In this document: positions 27,088 to 36,094 of the stretch, in pieces | Position numbering within the stretch: position 1 is the stretch's first letter | How the letters are laid out: each line of letters begins with the position of its first letter | Source of the DNA: Eubacterium sp. | GTDB lineage: Bacteria; Bacillota; Clostridia; Lachnospirales; Lachnospiraceae | DNA length: 46,116 bases | Reading direction: 5' to 3' | NCBI GenBank assembly: GCA_017539165.1 | Contig: JAFYHN010000042.1 | Coordinates: 1 to 46,116 of the forward strand | Notes under the pieces: model-generated | Database searches by the model: none | Seen by the model: the letters and a program-made list of their open reading frames with translations, nothing else | What the model was told of the DNA's origin: nothing | Position numbers and translations under genes: made by a program

Positions 27088-27816
27088 ATGAAAATTTTTG
27101 ATAAAAGATGTAAGAGATTGTCTGTGATATGTTTAATATTAGCTATGGCATTTGTTCTTACATCCTGTGGAAAAGGATCACATTACGAAGCATATATCAG
27201 AGGACTTATAAAAGCGAATTATCTTGGTATTCCTGGCGAATATGTTAAGATGACAGGTTCGAGTCAGGAAGATGCGGAAGCGCTATATCTGCAGAATGTA
27301 ACAAGACTTGCAGATAACTTGTCAGCTTATTTTGGACTGGATATATCAGGTGATGCCGAACTTGCTCCTGCAATGGTGGATCTTGCAAAACAGATCTACG
27401 GTAAAGCTAAGTTTGAGGTCGGTGACGCATATAAGGATAACAATATCAACTATGTAGATGTAACAATCTATCCGATAAATATCCTGTCACAGGTTGATGG
27501 TGATGTGACAGAGTATATTGATAAGTTCAATAAGGCTGTTGATGCGGGAGAATACAACAATTACACTAAGGAAGAATATGAATATGAATTCGCCAGTGGT
27601 GTTATAGGTATTCTTGCAGATGCTGCGAGTGAGATTGAGTACGCAGATCCAGAGATCGTCAAGGTGAGAATTATTACTACTGATGATTCTTACTATATAG
27701 GAAGTGACGATTTCAAAAATATTGATCTTGCAATGATGGCAACTTCGAAGGCGGTCCCTAAACCTGAAACGGCAACTGAAAGTGATGCCGAAGGTGAGGC
27801 TGAGGATTCTGAATAG
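27088..27816 (+). CDS. Lipoprotein of unknown function
   Basis: A 242-residue lipoprotein with the signal peptide ending at Cys27 (VLTSC). The mature part is helical and acidic, opening with GSHYEAYIRGLIKANYLGI and ending in a Glu/Ser-rich tail (TATESDAEGEAEDSE). I recall similar Lachnospiraceae proteins carrying domains of unknown function (DUF5105-like), not confirmed here. The start follows metG by 20 bases with only a weak GAGG, so it may be read from the metG transcript. Confidence 0.75.
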   Translation: MKIFDKRCKRLSVICLILAMAFVLTSCGKGSHYEAYIRGLIKANYLGIPGEYVKMTGSSQEDAEALYLQNVTRLADNLSAYFGLDISGDAELAPAMVDLAKQIYGKAKFEVGDAYKDNNINYVDVTIYPINILSQVDGDVTEYIDKFNKAVDAGEYNNYTKEEYEYEFASGVIGILADAASEIEYADPEIVKVRIITTDDSYYIGSDDFKNIDLAMMATSKAVPKPETATESDAEGEAEDSE

Positions 27817-27841
27817 AGATAAAAAAATCTGTCGAGGCGAT

Positions 27842-28546
27842 ATGAACACAAAAGTGTATATGTGTAAACTTGATAGTGAGGTTATTAATCGGGAGGGGTT
27901 CGGTATTACCGGGCGCCTCCCGATATGCCGTAAGAAAAAAATAGCTAAGATAAAGAATGATATGGCCAGGAATCAGAGTTATGTGGCTGGAAGACTTATT
28001 GTAATGCTGCTTGCTGATGTTCTGAGACTTGATGAAACGGAAACGGTCTGTTTTCTTGATTCTGATAAACATAGTGAAGAAGAAAGAATCGTAAGAATAG
28101 ACGGTAAAGTGATTCACTATAACATATCACATTCCGGCGAGATCGTTACAGCGGCTGTTTCGGAAAAGAGTATTGGAATAGACGTTGAATGTAAGACAGA
28201 TAAAGATTTTCGGATAACAGGAAGAATGTTTGCTGATGAAGATAAGAAATATATAGCAGACAGTCAGGAAAGATTTCGAGAAGTCTGGACTGCAAAAGAG
28301 GCATTTCTCAAATGTACAGGTAAAGGAATCAGTGTTCCACTTTCGAGTTTTACGCTTGATTATGATAGAGAATATACGGAAGAAGACTTCAAAGTAAGAC
28401 AGATTATCTCGAAAGGATATGATCTGGAAGACAGGGAATACTATGTTTTTTCTAAAAAAATAGAAGATTTTGACTACAGTTTTTCGGTTTGTTCAGAATT
28501 TAAAAACTTATTACTTGACATGGTATGGGTAGAAGTGTTATCATGA
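27842..28546 (+). CDS. 4'-phosphopantetheinyl transferase, Sfp type
   Basis: About 234 residues. The enzyme moves the phosphopantetheine arm from coenzyme A to a serine on carrier proteins of fatty-acid, polyketide or non-ribosomal peptide systems. The two magnesium and CoA motifs are SIGIDVE and REVWTAKEAFLKCTGKG. The in-frame ATG at 27782 lies inside the preceding gene; ATG 27842 has GAGG upstream. No carrier-protein synthase is nearby, so the partner is unknown; it could serve the general ACP. Confidence 0.88.
   Translation: MNTKVYMCKLDSEVINREGFGITGRLPICRKKKIAKIKNDMARNQSYVAGRLIVMLLADVLRLDETETVCFLDSDKHSEEERIVRIDGKVIHYNISHSGEIVTAAVSEKSIGIDVECKTDKDFRITGRMFADEDKKYIADSQERFREVWTAKEAFLKCTGKGISVPLSSFTLDYDREYTEEDFKVRQIISKGYDLEDREYYVFSKKIEDFDYSFSVCSEFKNLLLDMVWVEVLS
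28515..28544 (+). promoter_or_regulatory. Promoter of tRNA-Arg, inside the transferase gene end
   Basis: TTGACA (28515-28520) and TATCAT (28539-28544) are 18 bases apart, ending at the stop region of the preceding gene and about 43 bases before the tRNA. A short CTGTGAAGCGG...CTTCACAG stem lies between them. Confidence 0.55.
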
Positions 28547-28587
28547 CAAATGCTGTGAAGCGGAACACTTCACAGAGGTATAAAAAT

Positions 28588-28661
28588 GCGTTCTTAGCTC
28601 AGCTGGATAGAGCGTCTGGCTACGGACCAGAAGGTCGGGGGTTCGAATCCTCTAGGACGCA
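28588..28661 (+). tRNA. tRNA-Arg(ACG)
   Basis: A complete 74-base cloverleaf. GCGTTCT pairs with AGGACGC, the D arm is AGCTC..GAGC and the anticodon loop is CTACGGA with ACG, read as ICG after deamination. The T loop is GGTTCGAATCC and the discriminator is A. CCA is not encoded. Confidence 0.97.
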
Positions 28662-28666
28662 AGTAT

Positions 28667-28720
28667 AAAACAGCCAGTAAACCGATAAGAAAAACGGTTT
28701 TTGGCTGTTTTTTCTTTTTT
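28667..28720 (+). terminator. Terminator of tRNA-Arg
   Basis: AAAACAGCCAGTAAACCG pairs with CGGTTTTTGGCTGTTTT around an A-rich loop, followed by a long T run that merges with the -35 of the dnaX promoter. Confidence 0.9.
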
Positions 28721-28747
28721 GACACATACGTCGTATCATTGTATAAT
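28719..28747 (+). promoter_or_regulatory. Consensus promoter of dnaX-ybaB-recR
   Basis: TTGACA (28719-28724), 17 bases, TATAAT (28742-28747): a perfect vegetative promoter whose -35 starts on the last bases of the T run of the tRNA terminator. Confidence 0.9.
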
Positions 28748-28791
28748 ATGATGGACTATGAAAAGATTCCGGAAGGATGGATACAGGTTGT

Positions 28792-30558
28792 ATGTCATAC
28801 GTTGCATTATATAGAAAGTTCCGCCCGGATACATTTGATGAGGTAAAGGGCCAGGAGCATATAGTTACAACTTTAAAGAATCAGCTTATGCATGACCGAG
28901 TAGGACATGCATACCTTTTTTGCGGTACAAGAGGAACAGGAAAAACTACCGTGGCAAAGCTGATGGCAAAGGCTGTAAACTGTGAGCATCCGAAAGAGAA
29001 CGGTCCATGTGGTGTCTGTGATAGTTGTAAGTCTATAGCCGACGGAAGCTCACTCAATGTTATTGAGATAGATGCTGCATCTAATAATGGTGTTGACAAC
29101 ATCAGACAGATTAAAGAAGCAGTTCAGTATTCACCCGCTCAGGGTAAGTATCTGGTATATATCATAGATGAGGTTCATATGCTTTCAGCAGGAGCTTACA
29201 ATGCTCTTCTGAAAACATTGGAAGAACCCCCGGAGTATGTTATATTCATTCTTGCTACAACAGATGAACATAAACTTCCAGTCACTATTAAGTCAAGGTG
29301 TCAGAGATATGATTTCCATAGGATTTCGCTGGAGACCATAACAGACAGACTTGAAGAGATTGTCGGACGCGAAGGTGGAAGCGCATCGAGAGATGCTCTT
29401 CGATTCATTGCCAGAAGTGCGGACGGCTCTATGCGAGACGCGCTGTCAATCCTCGATGAATGTATGTCTGCCACGTTAGGTGAGGAACTTACCAGGGACA
29501 GTGTCCTTAAGACTATAGGTGCTGTGTCAGTAGATATATATGTTGATCTTCTTCGGGCTGTAAATGAGGATGATGCCAACAGAGTTCTTGATATAATAAA
29601 TGAAGCCATATGGAATGGTAAAGATCTGACTAAGTTTGTTGATGACTTTACCTGGTTTATGAGAAATGTCCTCTTCCTGAAGCTTTCACCTGGTCTTGCC
29701 GGGGATATGGATATGACGGAGGAGAATGCAGCACAGCTGAGTGAGTTGGGACAGAACTTTTCTGTTGATACGCTTACAAGATATCTGAATATACTTCAGA
29801 AACTGTGTTCTGATATAAGATATTCATCAGTCAAGAGAGTAACTCTTGAGATGGCTGTTATCAGAATGATGAGACCTGAGACTGATATGGATCTCAGTTC
29901 CGTAATAGGAAGACTTGAAAGACTTGAGAAGGGATTTACCTCAACTGCTATATCTGAAGAAGCTGCTCCGTCGACAGATGCCGCCGGTGTTTCAGAAGGT
30001 TCATCTTCTACAGTTGAATCCCGAGAGATAGAAGCGCTGGTAGATCATAAAGTTGAGAAGGCTATTAGAGAGCTGATCAAAAGCGGTGAACTAAGTGGTG
30101 TTGCGCCGACTGAAGAAAAACAGGATCCCAAGCTTCAGAGTGATATAATAATTCAGAATATACGAGATGGTTTTCCGCCTGCAGAGGCTGAAGAACTGAT
30201 AAGGATTTCAAAGGGCTGGAATACGGAAGTTATTTCAAAACTTGAAGGACTTCAGAAACAGTATGCAAATGACCTTATCATAGAACCTGCAAAGGATTAT
30301 ACAAGTGACGGTGCCGGAAGACTGGTCATAGTATTCGATGAGAAGGATGACATGAACCAGCGATATTTATACTATAAGGATGATAAGCATCGTTCGGATC
30401 TGGCAGACGAACTGTCGAAGATATTTAAAAAGCATATAGAGCTGGACATTGTTATGAGACGCGGAGTTAAAGGCGTACTTGACAGAGAGTCTACAGCACT
30501 TAATAAGATTCAATATGATGTAAGACAAGTAGAAAGGGAGGAAGAAATAAATGGCTAA
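28792..30558 (+). CDS. dnaX: DNA polymerase III subunit gamma/tau
   Basis: The clamp-loader ATPase of the replisome, about 588 residues. It opens [20 protein letters not shown]. Walker A is GTRGTGKTT, the zinc site is formed by a Cys near [16 protein letters not shown], the Walker B-like site is IIDEVHML and the arginine-finger motif is SRCQR. A central helical domain III is followed by a variable C-terminal region with a Ser/Thr-rich linker near residues 385-410. An in-frame ATG at 28777 exists; 28792 is chosen because family members start at [12 protein letters not shown]. It is the first gene of the classical dnaX-ybaB-recR operon. Confidence 0.95.
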   Translation: MSYVALYRKFRPDTFDEVKGQEHIVTTLKNQLMHDRVGHAYLFCGTRGTGKTTVAKLMAKAVNCEHPKENGPCGVCDSCKSIADGSSLNVIEIDAASNNGVDNIRQIKEAVQYSPAQGKYLVYIIDEVHMLSAGAYNALLKTLEEPPEYVIFILATTDEHKLPVTIKSRCQRYDFHRISLETITDRLEEIVGREGGSASRDALRFIARSADGSMRDALSILDECMSATLGEELTRDSVLKTIGAVSVDIYVDLLRAVNEDDANRVLDIINEAIWNGKDLTKFVDDFTWFMRNVLFLKLSPGLAGDMDMTEENAAQLSELGQNFSVDTLTRYLNILQKLCSDIRYSSVKRVTLEMAVIRMMRPETDMDLSSVIGRLERLEKGFTSTAISEEAAPSTDAAGVSEGSSSTVESREIEALVDHKVEKAIRELIKSGELSGVAPTEEKQDPKLQSDIIIQNIRDGFPPAEAEELIRISKGWNTEVISKLEGLQKQYANDLIIEPAKDYTSDGAGRLVIVFDEKDDMNQRYLYYKDDKHRSDLADELSKIFKKHIELDIVMRRGVKGVLDRESTALNKIQYDVRQVEREEEING

Positions 30559-30904
30559 AAGAGGTGGCTATCCTGGAGGAATGATGCCTGGAAATATGAA
30601 TAATCTGATGAAGCAGGCACAGAGAATGCAGAAGCAGATGGAGGAGACTCAGGCTGAACTTGAGGCAAAAGAATATGAGGCTTCAGCCGGCGGCGGAGTT
30701 GTTACAGTTAAGATAAATGGACAGAAAGAGATCACAGAGCTTAACATATCTGAGGAGGTTGTTGATCCTGATGATATAGAGATGCTGCAGGATCTTATAA
30801 TGGCTGCTGTTAATGAGGCTATACGTACACAGGCTGACGATGAGAAAGAACAGCTTGGTAAAATTACAGGAGGAATGGGCGGCGGCTTCGGAGGCCTGTT
30901 CTAA
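30551..30904 (+). CDS. Nucleoid-associated protein, YbaB/EbfC family
   Basis: A 117-residue DNA-binding protein with the family layout: a Gly/Met-rich start, a long helix [20 protein letters not shown], a small sheet with [15 protein letters not shown], and a Gly-rich tail ([11 protein letters not shown]). GGGAGGAAG precedes the ATG. It overlaps the end of dnaX by eight bases and recR by one, so translation is coupled. Confidence 0.95.
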   Translation: MAKRGGYPGGMMPGNMNNLMKQAQRMQKQMEETQAELEAKEYEASAGGGVVTVKINGQKEITELNISEEVVDPDDIEMLQDLIMAAVNEAIRTQADDEKEQLGKITGGMGGGFGGLF

Positions 30905-31500
30905 TGGATATATATGGAGGGGAAGTCAGCAGACTTATAGAAGAGCTGGGACATCTTCCTGGAATAGGTGCAAGAAGTGCACAAAGGCTGGCATTTCATA
31001 TCATAGGTATGAAGGATGATCAGGCAAAGGCTTTGGCTGATGCTATCGTAAATGCCAAGTCACACATAAAATACTGCAAGGAGTGTTTTACGATCACTGA
31101 TAAGGATATATGTCCTATCTGCAGTGCTCCTGGCAGAAATCATAAGACTATAATGGTTGTAGAATCACCCAGGGATATGGCGGCGTATGAAAGAACGGGA
31201 AAATATGACGGGGTTTATCATGTTCTCCACGGAGTCATCAATCCCAGTCAGGGTATAGGCCCTGAAGAGATAAAGCTTAAGGAGCTTCTTCTCAGACTCA
31301 GAGAGGATGTAGATGAAGTGATAGTGGCTACAAACTCAAGTATAGAGGGTGAAGCTACAGCTATGTATATTTCTAAGCTGATAAAACCTTTGGGAGTTAA
31401 GGTTACCAGAATAGCCAGCGGGGTTCCTGTGGGGGGAGACCTTGAGGTTACTGACGAGGTAACTCTTATGAGAGCTCTCGATGGGCGAGTTGAGTTATAG
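30904..31500 (+). CDS. recR: Recombination protein RecR
   Basis: A 198-residue RecFOR-pathway protein that helps load RecA at single-strand gaps. It has an N-terminal helix-hairpin-helix ([16 protein letters not shown]), a four-cysteine zinc finger ([16 protein letters not shown]), a Toprim domain with [12 protein letters not shown], and the C-terminal Walker-like [13 protein letters not shown]. Length is normal. The start codon overlaps the stop of ybaB. Confidence 0.97.
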   Translation: MDIYGGEVSRLIEELGHLPGIGARSAQRLAFHIIGMKDDQAKALADAIVNAKSHIKYCKECFTITDKDICPICSAPGRNHKTIMVVESPRDMAAYERTGKYDGVYHVLHGVINPSQGIGPEEIKLKELLLRLREDVDEVIVATNSSIEGEATAMYISKLIKPLGVKVTRIASGVPVGGDLEVTDEVTLMRALDGRVEL

Positions 31501-31524
31501 AATAATCAAAGGAGGGGTACAAAC

Positions 31525-32604
31525 ATGAAGAAGATTGGAATTTTAACCAGTGGCGGTGATTGTCAGGCTCTTAACCCTACAATGAGAGGGGTTGTAAAGG
31601 GACTGGAGAATCTCTTTGGAGATGTTGAAATCTATGGCTTCCTGGATGGTTATAAGGGACTTATCTATGGTAATTACAAAAAGATGAAACCGATGGAATT
31701 CTCAGGAATTCTTGGAAAAGGTGGTACTATCCTTGGAACCTCCCGTGTTCCTTTTAAGTATCTGGATACTCCTACCGAGGATGGAATCGAGAAAGTTCCT
31801 GCTATGAAGAAGACTTATAAGGAGTTGAATCTAGACTGCCTGGTAGTTCTTGGTGGTAATGGTTCTCAGAAAACTGCTTATAGACTTTCACAGGAAGGAC
31901 TTAATGTGATAGGACTTCCTAAAACAATTGACAATGATATATACGGAACTGATATGACATTTGGCTTCCAGAGTGCGGTTGATGTAGCAACTCATGCTAT
32001 CGACTGTATATATACAACTGCCGAATCACACAGCCGTATATTCGTTATAGAGACTATGGGACATAAGGTAGGCTGGATAACACTATATGCAGGTGTTGCC
32101 GGTGGTGCTGATGTAATCCTTCTCCCAGAGATTCCTTATGATATGAAGAAGGTTTATAAGACCATAGAAAAGCGTAGAAAGATGGGCAAGAACTTTATAA
32201 TCATGGTTGTTGCCGAAGGTGCTATATCCAAAGAACTTGCTAAGCTTCCTAAGAAGGAAAGGAAGCAGAAGATCGCGGAGAGACCTTATCCTTCAATCGC
32301 TTATGAGATAGCTGATATTCTTAGGGAAAAATATAAGGATACAGCTGATGTCAGAGTTGCACTTCCGGGTCATACCCAGAGAGGTGGAAATCCTGACGCA
32401 TATGACAGAGTAATATCAAGTCGTTTCGGAGCAAAGGCTGCAGAGATGATCAAGGCCAAGGATTACGGAAAACTTGTAGTATTTAAGAACAATGAGGTAA
32501 CAGCTATTCCTATGGAAGAATCCGCAGGAAAGCTTAAGTATGTTGATCCGGAGGATCAGCTTATTCTGGAGGCTAAAACACTGGGTATAAGTTTCGGTGA
32601 TTAA
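31525..32604 (+). CDS. pfkA: 6-phosphofructokinase
   Basis: A 359-residue glycolytic enzyme that phosphorylates fructose 6-phosphate. Active-site segments are GILTSGGDCQALNPTMRG (phosphate loop), GGNGSQKTA, PKTIDNDIYGTDMTFGFQSA, the MGHKVGW substrate loop and GHTQRGGNPDA. At the positions that tell donors apart, Gly follows Asn in GGNGS (as in ATP enzymes), while PKTIDND has Lys where classical ATP enzymes have Gly. This mixture is known in the long ATP-PFK groups, so ATP is the likelier donor, but pyrophosphate cannot be excluded. GGAGGGG precedes the ATG. Confidence 0.92.
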   Translation: MKKIGILTSGGDCQALNPTMRGVVKGLENLFGDVEIYGFLDGYKGLIYGNYKKMKPMEFSGILGKGGTILGTSRVPFKYLDTPTEDGIEKVPAMKKTYKELNLDCLVVLGGNGSQKTAYRLSQEGLNVIGLPKTIDNDIYGTDMTFGFQSAVDVATHAIDCIYTTAESHSRIFVIETMGHKVGWITLYAGVAGGADVILLPEIPYDMKKVYKTIEKRRKMGKNFIIMVVAEGAISKELAKLPKKERKQKIAERPYPSIAYEIADILREKYKDTADVRVALPGHTQRGGNPDAYDRVISSRFGAKAAEMIKAKDYGKLVVFKNNEVTAIPMEESAGKLKYVDPEDQLILEAKTLGISFGD

Positions 32605-32657
32605 GTCCGCGGAAGGCAGGTGCGTTATCCGGAAAAGCACTAGACAGGAATTGGTTG

Positions 32658-35372
32658 ATGTTTAAACGTACCATATTTGGGTCGCTCCTATTTGTAATAG
32701 TATTTATAGGAGCGGCTCTATCATTTAATTTTATACAGAATCGTCAGAGAAGTAAAAGAGCGGTAGAGGGTTATAACCCTACGATGGCAAAGGCATATAT
32801 TGTTTATGAAGGTGAACAGGTAAACAGTATGCTCGGATATAAGAGAACTATCGACACAAGTCTTTACCGAGACTCTATAGTTCCAATCGATTCCGAGAAA
32901 ACTGTAAATATCAAGTTATCTGATCTGGTTGATGATAATGCGGATATTAAGTACGAACTCAGAAGTTTCAGAGGTGATAATCTGGTAGAAGAGGGAGATT
33001 TCAGGTTTGTAACCAGAGATGGTGATTATAATCAGTATTCAACTGCTTTTAGAATGGATCTTACCCCTGGTACAGAATATAGTCTGGTAATAAAGGCAAT
33101 ATCTGATTCAGAGACTATCACTTACTATACAAGAGTAGTGAAACTTGAAAAGAACAAATTACCGGATTTTCTTGAGTTTGCCAAGGATTTTTCAAATGCA
33201 ATCTATGAAGAAAATAAGCTCGCAAATACACAGGCCAGCAGTACAGATGCGGTGACTACATTTAACGTATCAGGAGAAGTAGCTGAGCTGAAGAATAAGG
33301 CTAATCAAAATGGTGACAGCAAGGTGACTGCATCAAGTACGGATGCAATGGTTGGCTTTAAAGATGCTGATATAAGAAGGGTATTTGGTAGTGCGGATGC
33401 GATGAGTTCTGAATACAATGCTACTAAGGCCAGTGAGATCACTTCCAATGGTAATCCTGGATATGTTACTCTGAGTTCATCTTTCGAAGATGCAATATTC
33501 AATGGAATCAGAATAGATCGATTCAATGATCCGGTTCCGAAGGTCAGAGAAGTTACTGAAGACAGTGCGCTGATCGAGCTTAGATATAAAGCTATTTCTG
33601 TTGATGGTGGTGTTGCTACAACTTATGCGATCGCTGAGTATTTCGATATGGAATATGACAATGGTTCTGCTTCTATCAATGTTAATGACTACAGAAGATA
33701 TGTTAGTCAGGATTTTACGGGAGACTCTGTAAGTACAGTTCAGAACAGTGTTTGTCTGGGTATTACTGCCGATAGAAATCCAAAGTATCTGACTAATAAG
33801 AATATGCATAAAGTTGCATTTGTGGCTGACAGCAGTTTATGGATTTACAATAATTCTGATAGTATATATTCAAGTGTTTACGGTACTTCTACAGATGAAG
33901 CTGAGGAGGAAAGAACTCCGCAGGAGGGCTATGGTATAAATCTCCTGAATATGGATGATGAGATCCTGGATTTTGTTGTGTATGGAAGAATAAATGAAGG
34001 ACCTCGTGAAGGATTGAATGGGATCGTTCTTTATGAATACAATATTAAGGAAGCGACGCTCAAGGAAGTATTGTTCATCGATTCAGATATGTATTACGAA
34101 ACAATGAAGCTGTCTGTAGGTAAGATGTGTTACTTTGATAAAGCTAACAGAACATTTTACTGTATGATGGGCAATAAGATCTATGGAATAGATATTATAT
34201 CCGGACAGACTGAGACAATTGTAGAAAATGTTACTGCAGGCCAGATACTTGTTTCGGATGATATGAAAGTTATAGCATATCCTAATAATATAGATCCAAC
34301 AAAGGTAACGGAGCTTACGATTCATGATTTTGAATCCGGTAAGGAAACTGTTCTCAAGAGAAATGGACACAAGCTTCGTCTTATAGATCTTGTAGGAGAA
34401 GATATTATATATGGTACATCTGTTGATTCCAATATCGGCAAAGCTGTAGATGGAACACCGGAATTCCTATATGATCAGCTTAATATAGTTGATAGAAAGG
34501 GAAATGTCCTCAAGAACTATGAGAAGAAAGGTTTTCTTGTTTCTGATGTTACCATTAACAAAAAGAATATCACGCTAGAGAGAGTAACCAGAGATAAAGA
34601 AACCGGTGAACAAAAAGAAGCTGAAGGTGATTACATCTCATATAAACCGAAGGATAACAGTGATTCTATCAAAACTGAGGTTTCGGATAATAGTGTGGGA
34701 AACCAGGTGCTCAATCTTAAGTTTCCTGCCTCTATATATATTAGTCAGGGAAATGAGGAGATATTTACAAAAGTTTCATCTGCGACAAGTGATATAGACC
34801 TCAGTCTCAAGGCAGAGGTAGATAATGATCTGATTTACTTATTTGAACCATCAGGGCTTATCGGTTACGAGTATAGTATTGGAAAAGCTATAAGAAATGT
34901 ATATGAGAATCAGGGATATGTAGTTTCTATGGATGGAAACGTACTCTACAGACTAAAACAGATGAGACCTTATCGTACTGTTGCTCAAACATTTCCATAT
35001 AAAGCGGTTGATAATGAAACGGATACATTTGCTGCATGCAATTATATGTGTATGCTGGCTGCAGGAATTCAGGGTGACTATGATGAAATCAGAGCAAAGA
35101 ATGACTGGGAAGGAAGCTTTGCAATGTATTCTGATAATGTAAAGGGAATGAATATTTCCGGAGTCAAGCTGGATACGGCTATAGGATATCTTAGTGACGG
35201 AATGCCTTTTGCTGCTAAGCTGGGTGATTATTATGTGCTTGTAGTAAGTTACAACGATGATTTTATCAGATATTACGACCCGCTACAGGATAAAGAAGTT
35301 AAGACCCAGAGGCATGTATTCCAGGTTGGAGTTAATAAAAAAGGGAATGAGTTTTATACGTATGAAAAGTAG
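32658..35372 (+). CDS. Large membrane-anchored extracellular protein with degenerate C39-like C-terminus
   Basis: About 904 residues. One membrane helix lies near residues 5-22 (IFGSLLFVIVFIGAALSF); the rest is probably outside the cell. Residues about 40-150 look like a beta-rich module, with a Ser/Thr/Asp-rich stretch at 190-245. Residues about 380-680 have short strands suggesting a beta-propeller (SLWIYNNSDSIY, KIYGIDIISGQTETI). The last 130 residues resemble a C39-type cysteine peptidase fold: Cys794 in FAACNYMCML and Asp874 in RYYDPL are in place, but Tyr858/859 in GDYYVLVVSYND stand where the histidine should be. It may bind rather than cut peptides. TTG 32655 is rejected for ATG 32658. 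Confidence 0.7.
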   Translation: MFKRTIFGSLLFVIVFIGAALSFNFIQNRQRSKRAVEGYNPTMAKAYIVYEGEQVNSMLGYKRTIDTSLYRDSIVPIDSEKTVNIKLSDLVDDNADIKYELRSFRGDNLVEEGDFRFVTRDGDYNQYSTAFRMDLTPGTEYSLVIKAISDSETITYYTRVVKLEKNKLPDFLEFAKDFSNAIYEENKLANTQASSTDAVTTFNVSGEVAELKNKANQNGDSKVTASSTDAMVGFKDADIRRVFGSADAMSSEYNATKASEITSNGNPGYVTLSSSFEDAIFNGIRIDRFNDPVPKVREVTEDSALIELRYKAISVDGGVATTYAIAEYFDMEYDNGSASINVNDYRRYVSQDFTGDSVSTVQNSVCLGITADRNPKYLTNKNMHKVAFVADSSLWIYNNSDSIYSSVYGTSTDEAEEERTPQEGYGINLLNMDDEILDFVVYGRINEGPREGLNGIVLYEYNIKEATLKEVLFIDSDMYYETMKLSVGKMCYFDKANRTFYCMMGNKIYGIDIISGQTETIVENVTAGQILVSDDMKVIAYPNNIDPTKVTELTIHDFESGKETVLKRNGHKLRLIDLVGEDIIYGTSVDSNIGKAVDGTPEFLYDQLNIVDRKGNVLKNYEKKGFLVSDVTINKKNITLERVTRDKETGEQKEAEGDYISYKPKDNSDSIKTEVSDNSVGNQVLNLKFPASIYISQGNEEIFTKVSSATSDIDLSLKAEVDNDLIYLFEPSGLIGYEYSIGKAIRNVYENQGYVVSMDGNVLYRLKQMRPYRTVAQTFPYKAVDNETDTFAACNYMCMLAAGIQGDYDEIRAKNDWEGSFAMYSDNVKGMNISGVKLDTAIGYLSDGMPFAAKLGDYYVLVVSYNDDFIRYYDPLQDKEVKTQRHVFQVGVNKKGNEFYTYEK

Positions 35373-35456
35373 AGATGAGATGCGATAAGTGAACAGGTCC
35401 GCAATGGTCTCGAAAGACATATATATACTGCTTCGAGAAGAAAGACAGAGTGATAC

Positions 35457-35495
35457 ATACGTATAAAAAGAAAACATAAAGAAGTATATACGTAT
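35457..35495. promoter_or_regulatory. Two identical palindromes upstream of the cyclophilin gene
   Basis: ATACGTAT occurs at 35457-35464 and 35488-35495, 31 bases (three turns) apart and 32 bases before the start. It could be a binding site pair. No clear promoter hexamers were found. A stem TCTCGAA/TTCGAGA (35408-35438) lies upstream. Confidence 0.3.
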
Positions 35496-35526
35496 TAAAT
35501 TATATAAGAAAGAAAGGATTAAGAAA

Positions 35527-36045
35527 ATGGCAAATCCAGTTGTTACAATTGAGATGGAAGATGGAGGAATAATTAAAGCGGAGCTTTATCCGGAGGTTGC
35601 TCCAAATACGGTGAATAATTTTATATCACTTGTAAAGAAGGGATTCTACGATGGGGTTATCTTCCACCGTGTTATTCCGGGATTTATGATCCAGGGTGGT
35701 GATCCTGATGGAAGAGGAACTGGTGGACCGGGATATTCTATCAAGGGTGAGTTCGCTTCTAATGGATTTAAGAATGATCTTAAGCATGAAACAGGTGTAC
35801 TATCTATGGCACGTTCTATGATGCCTGACAGTGCAGGATCTCAGTTCTTTATCATGCATGAGACATCGCCTCATCTTGATGGTGAGTATGCTGCTTTCGG
35901 TAAGGTTATCGAGGGTCAGGATGTAGTTGATAGAATCGCTACTACAAAGACAGGATGGGCTGATAAGCCTGTTGAGCCTCAGGTCATGAAGACTGTAACT
36001 GTTGATACACAGGGTGTTGATTATCCTGAACCAGAGAAGTGCTAA
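35527..36045 (+). CDS. Peptidyl-prolyl cis-trans isomerase, cyclophilin type
   Basis: A 172-residue cytoplasmic cyclophilin that speeds proline isomerisation. The core motif is complete: FHRVIPGFMIQGGDPDGRGTGG, then GEF, MARSMMPDSAGSQFFIMH and the late HLDGEYAAFGKVIEG. There is no signal peptide. GAAAGG lies about eleven bases before ATG 35527. It is probably a single-gene unit. Confidence 0.95.
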   Translation: MANPVVTIEMEDGGIIKAELYPEVAPNTVNNFISLVKKGFYDGVIFHRVIPGFMIQGGDPDGRGTGGPGYSIKGEFASNGFKNDLKHETGVLSMARSMMPDSAGSQFFIMHETSPHLDGEYAAFGKVIEGQDVVDRIATTKTGWADKPVEPQVMKTVTVDTQGVDYPEPEKC

Positions 36046-36094
36046 TGTGATTCTTTCGAAGAATCTTAATAAAATATAAGGAGAGAAATCAAGA

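Noticed and set aside
28747-28839. Short open frame overlapping the start of dnaX in another frame
   Set aside because: It starts on the -10 region, has no RBS and overlaps the conserved dnaX N-terminus.
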